Source of the DNA: Streptomyces tanashiensis
GTDB lineage: Bacteria; Actinomycetota; Actinomycetes; Streptomycetales; Streptomycetaceae
Reading direction: 5' to 3'
Assembly: GCF_014648895.1 (NCBI RefSeq)
Contig: NZ_BMRZ01000022.1
Location: 52,993-116,992 of the forward strand
DNA: 64,000 bases
The position numbers were made by a program, and so were the translations under genes. The notes beneath the pieces are model-generated. The model worked only from the letters and a program-made list of their open reading frames with translations, was not told the DNA's origin and did not search any database. Positions 50,057 to 57,200 of the stretch are shown piece by piece (the first letter of the stretch is position 1; the number at the start of each line of letters is the position of its first letter).

Positions 50057-51094
50057 ATGGCGTCTCACTCTGCTGACCCCACTGCGGCGGGTACGGCAGC
50101 CGTTACTCTCCCGGGATTGCAAGCACGTCTCCGGGGCACCACACCAACGATGGCGGACCAGTACTTCTCTGAACGGGAGCTAAACGAACGCATCGGCCTA
50201 CAGTCCGTCGATCACCTCTGGGAATGGATCAGCAGCGGGGCCGCGGGCATCATCGGCAGAAGCCAAACCCCCTTGCCCTCCTACGATGAAGCCCCCGACG
50301 AGGTGTTCTACCGGGGGCAGCCGAATGCCGCCTACGGGATCTCCTCCAGCCTCTACCGACTCTGTCATCAGACCATGGGTGAGCGAGTCACCGAAGAATT
50401 GATGCATCGAGCAGAGCAGGCAATCCTCAAGGAAATGAAGACCCAGGGCCTGGGCCGGTTGATGAAGGATGGCGAGCTCCTCGCAGTTCTTCAGCATCAT
50501 GGCATCCCGACCCGCCTCATCGATGTCTCTGAACGCCCCCGTGAAGCCCTCTTCTTCGCGGTCGACCGCGACGACGACATCCCCGGCCGCCTCTTCATCA
50601 TTCGTCTGAAGCCCGGATCAGAGGGTCAACATCGAATCGACTTGAGAGCGAATGACGCCCTGGAGTGGGAGGGCACAAAGCGAGGGACAAAGCAAGCGAG
50701 GGGTGAATGGACAACACGCGTTGCTGTCGACGAGTCGAACCCCTTGGATCCACGTATGCGCGCCCAGCGTGGACGCTTCCTAGTCGGAGGGCTGATCGCC
50801 AGCTACCCGGGGATGGAGATGAACCGCCCTGGTGGAAAAAGAGTCTCCGCAGACGACCGTGCCAGTATCACCACCCTAAGCATCAGTTTCCCCCTGCAAA
50901 GTACCGAGCTCAGCAAGAACTGGCCGGCGACAGGATGGAGCATCCGAATCCCTGCCAGCTGGAAGCGCCCTCTGCGAGAGCTGTTGGCAGAGACAGATCC
51001 GCCGATCACCACCGATTCCATGTATCCGCCGATCAGCGAAGTTCGGCGACTCGCGGTTAGAAAGGCCGAAGACGCGATCCGAGAGGGTCCCTAG
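50057..51094 (+). CDS. FRG-domain protein
   Basis: A 345-residue protein. The FRG motif appears as EVFYRGQPNAAYGISSSLYR near residues 76-96. The second signature follows as LLAVLQHHGIPTRLIDVSER, then PREALFFAVDRDDD (about 145-175). FRG proteins are widespread orphan or defence-island proteins of unknown chemistry, some toxic. The start is uncertain: ATG 50057, or ATG 50150 without a ribosome site. GC content is slightly lower than in surrounding genes, suggesting separate acquisition. It is transcribed away from the coiled-coil gene. Confidence 0.8.
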   Translation: MASHSADPTAAGTAAVTLPGLQARLRGTTPTMADQYFSERELNERIGLQSVDHLWEWISSGAAGIIGRSQTPLPSYDEAPDEVFYRGQPNAAYGISSSLYRLCHQTMGERVTEELMHRAEQAILKEMKTQGLGRLMKDGELLAVLQHHGIPTRLIDVSERPREALFFAVDRDDDIPGRLFIIRLKPGSEGQHRIDLRANDALEWEGTKRGTKQARGEWTTRVAVDESNPLDPRMRAQRGRFLVGGLIASYPGMEMNRPGGKRVSADDRASITTLSISFPLQSTELSKNWPATGWSIRIPASWKRPLRELLAETDPPITTDSMYPPISEVRRLAVRKAEDAIREGP

Positions 51095-51414
51095 GCCCGG
51101 GTAGAGCTGTTGTTGGCGGACCGAGCGCCGAAGCGGGGCAAGCGGTGGCGAAATCACCGCCAGGTAATCGACGCGATCACGTCGAAGTTCCAGACCGGCT
51201 CGCCAGTAGGAGCACCCCTCCGCTGAGTACCGTGATGGCGGCCATCACGGGTCGCCTCCCTTCGGCTCCCACCATGGGGCACACTGCCCGGGAGCGGCAT
51301 GCCTCTTCGTCTCATCAGTCGCCCTGAGCGGACAGCCAGTCGGCGGCTGCCCCAAACACCTCTGGCCAACGAACGTGCCCCCCTTGCCGTGGGACCCGAG
51401 AATGCTCGCGGCGG

Positions 51415-51475
51415 CCATACATAGCGGCAAACCCCCGGTTAGGAAAACCGGCGCTTCCCAGGACGATTGATTCCC
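51415..51475 (+). promoter_or_regulatory. ICE palindromic control element, copy 3
   Basis: CATACATAG, then a palindrome centred on CCGGTTAGGAAAACCGG (51433-51453), then CTTCCCAGGACGATTGATTCC. Four of 21 palindrome bases differ from copy 2. It is upstream of the xis/int pair. The rest of the gene-free stretch 51095-51638 shows no gene that I trust. Confidence 0.55.
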
Positions 51476-51638
51476 CTCGTACATCCACGGAGCGCTAGCG
51501 GATGACTTCGAGAAGGAAGTCCGAATCGACAGGCTCACACCTGCCCACGATGCGTTCTCCGTTCGCGAACTGTGCCGTCAGTCTCTGGACTCTTGCACGA
51601 ATCCGTTTAGTGTTCCGTCCCCCGGAGATCATTCGCCC

Positions 51639-51956
51639 TTGCCCCACGAGCCCGCATCCGCCCCGCCCCTCGCCGCTCCGCACGCCGACATGGAGGCCAC
51701 CGCGCACCCCACGCTCCACCGCCAAGGCGACCCGGCGGACAGCCGCCCACCTCTCCTCGCCAGCTCCTGGTACTCGACCAAGGACCTCGCCTCCCGCCTC
51801 CGTGTCGACGCCTCGACCCTGCGCCGATGGCGAACCGCCCAGCCACCCCAGGGCCCTCCGTTCGTCTCCATCTCGGAGCGCGTCGTCATGTACAACGCGG
51901 CCGACATCGAGAGATGGCTACACAGCCGTCGCATCGCCCCCGGCCAGGCGGCTTGA
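51639..51956 (+). CDS. xis: Excisionase-like helix-turn-helix protein
   Basis: A 105-residue protein from TTG 51639; an internal ATG at 51690 is an alternative. Residues 43-95 match a MerR-like excisionase/AlpA domain: WYSTKDLASRLRVDASTLRR, then WRTAQPPQGPPFVSISERVV and YNAADIERWLHSRR. These proteins bend att DNA to favour excision. The stop overlaps the integrase ATG, the usual xis-int coupling in actinomycete ICEs. It is preceded by copy 3 of the palindromic element. Confidence 0.8.
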   Translation: MPHEPASAPPLAAPHADMEATAHPTLHRQGDPADSRPPLLASSWYSTKDLASRLRVDASTLRRWRTAQPPQGPPFVSISERVVMYNAADIERWLHSRRIAPGQAA

Positions 51957-53173
51957 TGGCCCATATAGAAGCCGTTCCTGTCGGCGTACGCCTCTCCACG
52001 GATGTCGAATACAGACCCAACAGAGCGAACCCGTACCGCGCTCGCGTCCGCTGGTTCGACCCGACGACCAAGCGCCGCAAATCCGTGTCCGAGGGAAAGG
52101 ACAGCGAAGAAGAAGCTCAGGCTTGGATCCAGACCATCATCGAGGCCGCGGAGGCCGGCCTCTCCCCCTCGTTGGCCACCATGAAGCTCGCCGACTATGG
52201 CGACACGAACATGGAACTCGCCCTACGTGGTCTGGAATTGAAGACGCGCGACCCCTATCTCTCAGGATGGCGAGTACGCGTGGTGCCGGCCCTCGGGCAC
52301 CTGCCGGTCCGGATGATCACCAACGGGGCCATCGACCGAACCGTCCAGAACTGGATCGCCGACGAACACGGCCGCTCGACCGTCAAGAACACCATCGCCG
52401 TCCTGGTCCGCGTCATGGAGCAGGCGGTCCGGGACGGCATCATCAAGGTCAACCCGGCCCGCGTGACGGGCTGGCAGAAGCTCTACAAGCAAGCCGAGGA
52501 CGAACTCCTCGACCCGCGAGCTCTGGCCCTCCCCGACTGGGAAGCGCTCGCCGAGCTGGCCGACGCGCTCGTGGCCGCCTCCCACGGCGAGTACCGGGGC
52601 TGGGGCGAGGTCGTCCTCTTCGCCGCATGTACGGCCGCGCGCATCGGTGAGGTCTCCGGCTGCCGCGTCGGAGACATCGACACCACCAACTGGATCTGGA
52701 CCGTCCGGCGCCAGACCACCCCCGCTCCCGGCGGCCTCGTCGACAAGGGCACGAAAGGCAAGCGGGCCCGCCACGTCCCCATCATCGAGGAGATCCGCCC
52801 CCTCGTCGCCCAGCGCATCCTGGCCGCCGGCCCCGATCCCGACGCGCGCATGTTCACCGGCCCCCGAGGCGGCCGCATCTCCACCGCCGTCCTGCGCGAC
52901 GCCACCCACTGGGACGACGTCGTCACGAAGCTCGGCTACGAACACCTTCGCCGCCACGACCTCCGGCACACCGGACTCACCTGGTTCGCCGACGCCGGGG
53001 TCCAGGTACACGTCCTCCGCAAGATCGCCGGCCATGGCTCACTGACCACCACCCAGCGATACCTGCACCCCGACGTACACAAGATCACCGCCGCCGGCGC
53101 CGCACTCTCGGCACACCTCAGCGTGCTCCGCGCGCCCCGGTCCCTGCCGAGCCCGATCATGGTCGCCCGTTGA
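51956..53173 (+). CDS. int: Tyrosine recombinase, site-specific integrase
   Basis: A 405-residue integrase. The catalytic set is complete: Arg229 in AARIGEVSG, His334 and Arg337 in RHDLRHTGLTW, His360 in IAGHGSLTT and the nucleophile Tyr369 in QRYLHPDVH. An N-terminal arm-binding and core-binding region covers residues 1-180. It would join attP to the 3' end of the tRNA-Pro gene 100 bp downstream. Start ATG 51956 is coupled to the excisionase-like gene. Confidence 0.93.
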   Translation: MAHIEAVPVGVRLSTDVEYRPNRANPYRARVRWFDPTTKRRKSVSEGKDSEEEAQAWIQTIIEAAEAGLSPSLATMKLADYGDTNMELALRGLELKTRDPYLSGWRVRVVPALGHLPVRMITNGAIDRTVQNWIADEHGRSTVKNTIAVLVRVMEQAVRDGIIKVNPARVTGWQKLYKQAEDELLDPRALALPDWEALAELADALVAASHGEYRGWGEVVLFAACTAARIGEVSGCRVGDIDTTNWIWTVRRQTTPAPGGLVDKGTKGKRARHVPIIEEIRPLVAQRILAAGPDPDARMFTGPRGGRISTAVLRDATHWDDVVTKLGYEHLRRHDLRHTGLTWFADAGVQVHVLRKIAGHGSLTTTQRYLHPDVHKITAAGAALSAHLSVLRAPRSLPSPIMVAR

Positions 53174-53215
53174 CCGGTCAAGGCGAGTTGGTCCCCAAGT
53201 GGTCCCCAAAAACGA

Positions 53216-53255
53216 GTCAGGGGCCGTTTCAGATTGCTCTGAAACGGCCCCTGAC
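53216..53255. terminator. Bidirectional terminator between int and tRNA-Pro
   Basis: A perfect 18-bp stem, GTCAGGGGCCGTTTCAGA with its complement, and loop TTGC. It can end both the int message and the convergent tRNA-Pro transcript. An att core could start close to it. Confidence 0.85.
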
Positions 53256-53272
53256 CTGCGACTCTTTCGAGT

Positions 53273-53345
<73 letters not shown>

Positions 53346-53928
53346 GCACCCGTCTGACCTGGGGTTTCCCCTGGCCGAACGCGCATGAGAACAATACCGC
53401 ACTTTCCCCGGTGGTCACGCACACGTTTCCCGGCACCCCCGCACGGGGTACGCGCCGAGTGCGCGGCGTTCACTCTCCGTGACGCGCCCTCGCGCCCCGG
53501 CGTGCGCCCCCACGCCCGCCCCGATGGGCCGGATGGGGGTCCGGACGACCCCGGGGCGGGTTCCGGCCGGGCGGGGAAGGAGCGCGGAGGGGTTCGGGAA
53601 TGCCGCTCTTCTGGGGAGGAAGGAGCTCATATGGTGATACAGGGAGGCTCATCGCGCTATATCGGGGCTCACCTTGCCGTTGGCATGTGGCAGAAATTCG
53701 CCCCTGGGGAAGAGGCCCCCGATCAGGGCGGTCAGGCCGAGACCACACGAAACACAGTCAGAAACAAACGTCAACCATTCCGGTTTCGGACAAACTTGGT
53801 GGCGATATTGATCCGTTCAAGAAAGATCAACACCATGAAGACGTCGGCCTGTTCGGGACGGGACCACTGCCGATGCACCACCTGTTCGGACAACTCACCG
53901 AACAGGCGTTTCGCAGGGGAGGACTCGG
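53346..53928. other. Gene-free chromosomal stretch
   Basis: It contains the tRNA promoter side (near 53350-53400) and the upstream region of the acyl-CoA dehydrogenase gene. A 192-codon frame over 53385-53963 has no protein-like character. The last 250 bp are less GC-rich and may hold the promoter. Confidence 0.5.
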
Positions 53929-55137
53929 ATGGACAGCTACTTCAGCAGCCGACTGCATCATGAGCTCAGGCAGACCGTCCGCGACTTCGCAGAGCGTGAG
54001 GTTCGGCCACGCATAGCCGAGATGGAGGCCTCCCGGAGCGTCCATCACGAGCTGTCCCGCAAGATCGCCGAGCAGGGCTGGCTGGGCGCGACAATCAGCC
54101 AGGAATACGGCGGTATGGGCGCCGGCCATCTGGCCAAGACGATCATCATCGAGGAGCTCTCCCGGGTCAGCGGCGCCATGGGCGCCATGGTCCAGGCCTC
54201 CCAGCTGGGCACCGCCAAGATCGTCCACTTCGGCAGCGACGACCAGCGCAAGACCTGGCTTCCGGAGATCGCGGCCGGCGCCTGCCTGCCGACCATCGCG
54301 GTCACCGAGCCCGAGTCCGGCGGCCACGTCCTCGGCATGAGCGCCAGCGCGGTCCGGGACGGCGACGACTACATCCTCAACGGCAGCAAGGTCTACGTCG
54401 GAAACAGCCACGTCGGTGATCTCCACGGAGTCGTGGTCAGGACCGGTCCGGGGTCGAAGGGACTCACTGCTTTCCTGGTCGAATCCGATCGCCCCGGGTT
54501 CAGGACCGGTCCCCAGCAGCAGGCCATGGGCCTCCACGGCTTCAGCTTCGGCGAGCTGATCTTCGAGAACTGCCGGGTGCCGGCCGCCAACCGGCTCGGC
54601 GACGAGGGCGACGGCCTCGCCGTCGCGTACTCCTCCAGCGTGCTGTACGGACGGGCCAACCTCACCGCCGTCTCGCTCGGCATCCACCAGGCGATCCTGG
54701 AGGAGACCACACGGTTCGCCTCCGAGCGCATCCGCTACGGCAAGCCGCTCCACGACCTGCCCACGGTCAAGCTGAAGCTGGGGCAGATGCAGTCCCGGCT
54801 GATGACCGCCCGGCTGGCCGCGTACCACGCCGTGCACCTGCTCGACCAGGGCCTCTCCTGCGACACCGAGCTGATGAACGCCAAGCTCGTCAACGTCGAG
54901 TCGGCCATCGACTCCGGTCGCAACGCCATGGAGATCCACGCCGCCGCCGGCCTCTTCACCGACCGGGCCATCGAGCGGTACCTCCGGGACGCCCACCACA
55001 TCTTCGCCCCGGCCGGCACCTCCGACATCCAGCTCCTGCGGCTGGCCGAGGTCGCCCTCGGCCAGGACAAGGGCAGCTGGTCGGAGCGGCTGTCCGAGCT
55101 CGTCCGCACACCCGAGCTGGAGCCGGCGCACGCCTGA
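53929..55137 (+). CDS. Acyl-CoA dehydrogenase family protein
   Basis: A 402-residue flavoprotein of normal family length. AVTEPESGGHVLGMSASAVR is the FAD/substrate loop, VLYGRANLTAVSLGIHQAIL and YGKPLHDLPTVKLKLGQMQS the middle helices, and FAPAGTSDIQLLRLAEVALG the end. In most members the last motif reads YEGT, with Glu as the catalytic base. Here it is PAGT, so the usual base is missing and another residue or a non-dehydrogenating role is possible. It is the first chromosomal gene beyond the ICE and is followed by a strong terminator. Confidence 0.85.
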   Translation: MDSYFSSRLHHELRQTVRDFAEREVRPRIAEMEASRSVHHELSRKIAEQGWLGATISQEYGGMGAGHLAKTIIIEELSRVSGAMGAMVQASQLGTAKIVHFGSDDQRKTWLPEIAAGACLPTIAVTEPESGGHVLGMSASAVRDGDDYILNGSKVYVGNSHVGDLHGVVVRTGPGSKGLTAFLVESDRPGFRTGPQQQAMGLHGFSFGELIFENCRVPAANRLGDEGDGLAVAYSSSVLYGRANLTAVSLGIHQAILEETTRFASERIRYGKPLHDLPTVKLKLGQMQSRLMTARLAAYHAVHLLDQGLSCDTELMNAKLVNVESAIDSGRNAMEIHAAAGLFTDRAIERYLRDAHHIFAPAGTSDIQLLRLAEVALGQDKGSWSERLSELVRTPELEPAHA

Positions 55138-55154
55138 ACCCCGCCCCCACGGGC

Positions 55155-55195
55155 CGGGAGCCCCGGTTCGGCCGCTGCCGAACCGGGGCTCCCGG
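55155..55195. terminator. Terminator after the acyl-CoA dehydrogenase gene
   Basis: A stem of about 18 bp (CGGGAGCCCCGGTTCGGC with its complement) and a 4-base loop lies between this gene and the convergent conservon operon, so it probably serves both. Confidence 0.85.
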
Positions 55196-55215
55196 GCGTT
55201 CACCGGACGTGCCGG

Positions 55216-55788
55216 TCAGAACATGCCGTCCTCACGGCGGTGGATCTGCTCCACGAGCTCCGCCGCCATCGCCTTGATCGTCTCCAGGCCCGCACGGCCC
55301 CACGGCCGGACGTCGGTGTCGACCACGCAGATGGTGCCGAGCGCGACACCGGTACGGTCGATCAGGGGCGCCCCCATGTAGGAGCGGATCCCGATCTCGT
55401 CCACGACCGGGTTCCCCGCGAAGCGCGGGTAGTCGCAGACGTCCTCGAGGACGAGCGCCTTGCGCCGCACCACGACGTGCGGGCAGTAGCCGTGGTCACG
55501 GGCCATGAAACGGCCCACGCCACCGCCGCCCGCGGCGGCCGCGCCCAGGTCGCTGCCGGAGTGGGTGCCCTCGGGGGTGTGCAGCCCCGCGAAGAACTGC
55601 CGGTTCTCGTCGATGAAGTTCACCATCGAGAACGGGGCGCCGGTCACCTCGGCGAGCCGGTGGGCGAACTCGTCGAACGCCGGGTCCGGTCGCTCCCCGA
55701 GACCGAGTTCGCGCAGCCGCTGCACGCGGGCCGGCGCCTCCTTGTCGATGGGGGTGAGCAGGAGGTGACCGGTCGGGTCGTAGGTCAT
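55216..55788 (-). CDS. GAF-domain protein of the conservon operon
   Basis: A 190-residue protein with a GAF domain over residues about 30-185: FSMVNFIDENRQFFAGLHTP, then CPHVVVRRKALVLEDVCDYP and IRSYMGAPLIDRTGVALGTI. GAF domains bind small ligands or haem. It ends the conservon operon and overlaps cvnD by 4 bases. Several Streptomyces conservons carry an extra gene after cvnD, so this may be the output or sensor component. The ligand is unknown. Confidence 0.85.
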   Translation of the reverse strand: MTYDPTGHLLLTPIDKEAPARVQRLRELGLGERPDPAFDEFAHRLAEVTGAPFSMVNFIDENRQFFAGLHTPEGTHSGSDLGAAAAGGGGVGRFMARDHGYCPHVVVRRKALVLEDVCDYPRFAGNPVVDEIGIRSYMGAPLIDRTGVALGTICVVDTDVRPWGRAGLETIKAMAAELVEQIHRREDGMF

Positions 55789-56408
55789 GGCGTGGCTCCG
55801 AAGCTCGGCACGGTGTCCGGGATGGTGGTGAGCAGATGCTGGACGAGGGTCAGCAGGGTGCGGATGCCGGAGCTGGAGATCCGCGCGTCGCAGAGGACGA
55901 CCGGCACCTCCGGCTTGAGGTCGAGGGCGGACCGGATCTCGTCCGGTTCGTATCGGTAGGCGCCGTCGAACTCGTTGACTGCCACGACGAACTGGATCCC
56001 CCGCCGTTCGAAGAAGTCCACGGCGGAGAAGCACTCCTGGAGCCTGCGGGTGTCGGCGAGGACGACCGCTCCGAGCGCTCCCTCGGAGAGCTCGTCCCAC
56101 ATGAACCAGAAGCGCTCCTGGCCCGGGGTTCCGAAGAGGTACAGCACATGGCGGTCGTCGAGCGTGATGCGGCCGAAGTCCATGGCGACGGTGGTCGTGG
56201 TCTTTGACTCCACGCCCTCCAGACTGTCGGTGGCCGCGCTGACCGAGGTGAGCAGCTCCTCGGTGCTCAGCGGTTCGATCTCGCTGACCGCGCCCACGAG
56301 GGTCGTCTTGCCCACGCCGAATCCGCCCGCCACCAGGATCTTGAGCGCGGTGGGGAACGGGTCGGTCGCGAAACTGTCGTGGCGCTCAGAGCCGTTGTCG
56401 TAGGCCAT
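55785..56408 (-). CDS. cvnD: Conservon GTPase CvnD
   Basis: A 207-residue Ras-like/MglA-like GTPase: P-loop VAGGFGVGKTTLVGAVSEIE, switch TTTTVAMDFGRITL, G3 as LYLFGTPGQERFWFM (TPGQ in place of DTAGQ, usual for CvnD) and a diverged G4, VAVNEFDG. It is the switch of the conservon and is expected at the membrane with CvnA-C. ATG 56408 overlaps the cvnC end by 23 bp. Confidence 0.93.
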   Translation of the reverse strand: MAYDNGSERHDSFATDPFPTALKILVAGGFGVGKTTLVGAVSEIEPLSTEELLTSVSAATDSLEGVESKTTTTVAMDFGRITLDDRHVLYLFGTPGQERFWFMWDELSEGALGAVVLADTRRLQECFSAVDFFERRGIQFVVAVNEFDGAYRYEPDEIRSALDLKPEVPVVLCDARISSSGIRTLLTLVQHLLTTIPDTVPSFGATP

Positions 56409-56757
56409 CGAGCACTGCCTCCAGCAAGGAACGGTCGGTGGGATTGGCGTGGAAGCGCGGCGCCCGGGCGGTCAGCGCCCCGCAGTCCACGAGGTCGGAG
56501 AGCAGGACCTTGGTGACCACGGCCGGGAGCCGTAAGTGCGCCGCGATCTCGGCCACCGAGGTGGGTCCGTCGCACAGCCCGAGGGCCAGGCTGTGCTCGG
56601 GACCCATGTGCGCCTGCGGTGTCGACCCGGTCGCCATCACCATGGACAGCAGGTCCAGCGCGGTGGTGGGCTTGGTCCGGCCGCCGCTCACGGTGTAGGG
56701 GCGGATCAGCCGCCCCGCCGCGTCGTCGAGCCAGGGTCCTTCCTGATGAGACGTCAC
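56386..56757 (-). CDS. cvnC: Conservon protein CvnC (DUF742)
   Basis: A 123-residue DUF742 protein: DDAAGRLIRPYTVSGGRTKP at the start, then a wHTH-like core with ICDGPTSVAEIAAHLRLPAV-type sequence (LCDGPTSVAEIAAHLRLPAV) and a final FHANPTDRSLLEAVLDGLRQ. The CvnC proteins interact with CvnB and CvnD. The start is ATG 56757, just after the cvnB stop. Confidence 0.92.
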   Translation of the reverse strand: MTSHQEGPWLDDAAGRLIRPYTVSGGRTKPTTALDLLSMVMATGSTPQAHMGPEHSLALGLCDGPTSVAEIAAHLRLPAVVTKVLLSDLVDCGALTARAPRFHANPTDRSLLEAVLDGLRQRL

Positions 56758-56759
56758 GT

Positions 56760-57194
56760 CTACTGCCCGAGACCACCCACCGCGCCGGCGGCCTGCCGGG
56801 CGGGGGTGACCAGGTAGGGCCGGACGCTCTTGACGAGCATCGCCATCTCGTAGCCGAGGACGGCGGCGTCCGCCTCACGGCCGGCGAGGACGGCCAGGCA
56901 GGTGCCGGAACCGGCGGTGGAGACGAAGAGGAGGGTGGAGTCGAGCTCCACGACCACCTGGCGGACCTCGCCGCCGTCGCCGAACCGGGCGCCCGCGCTG
57001 CGGCCGAGCGAGTAGAGCCCGGAGGCGAGGGCCGCCATGTGGTCGGCGGCGTCGGGGTCGAGGCCGTGCACGGATTTCACGAGACCGTCGGAGGAGAGCA
57101 GGACGGCGTTGCGGGTGTACGGGACCCGCTGGACCAGACCGCTGAGCAGCCAGTCGAGGTCCGAGGAATGGCCGGTCGGCACATTGCTCGCCAT
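56760..57194 (-). CDS. cvnB: Conservon roadblock/LC7 protein CvnB
   Basis: A 144-residue roadblock/LC7 protein: LDWLLSGLVQRVPYTRNAVL, then LSSDGLVKSVHGLDPDAADH and a closing helix LGYEMAMLVKSVRPYLVTPA. In bacteria such proteins regulate MglA-type GTPases, here CvnD. ATG 57194 lies 6 bp after the end of cvnA. Confidence 0.93.
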   Translation of the reverse strand: MASNVPTGHSSDLDWLLSGLVQRVPYTRNAVLLSSDGLVKSVHGLDPDAADHMAALASGLYSLGRSAGARFGDGGEVRQVVVELDSTLLFVSTAGSGTCLAVLAGREADAAVLGYEMAMLVKSVRPYLVTPARQAAGAVGGLGQ

Positions 57195-57200
57195 GGTGAT

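Noticed and set aside
51495..51631. Small minus-strand ORF ahead of xis (ending ...GERIVGRCEPVDSDFLLEVIR)
   Set aside because: The translation looks somewhat protein-like, but there is no good ribosome site, codon use is mixed, and it lies across the xis promoter region.
53385..53963. 192-codon frame beyond the tRNA-Pro gene
   Set aside because: It has no steady third-position GC pattern, is rich in Arg/Pro/Gly, and overlaps the start of the acyl-CoA dehydrogenase gene.
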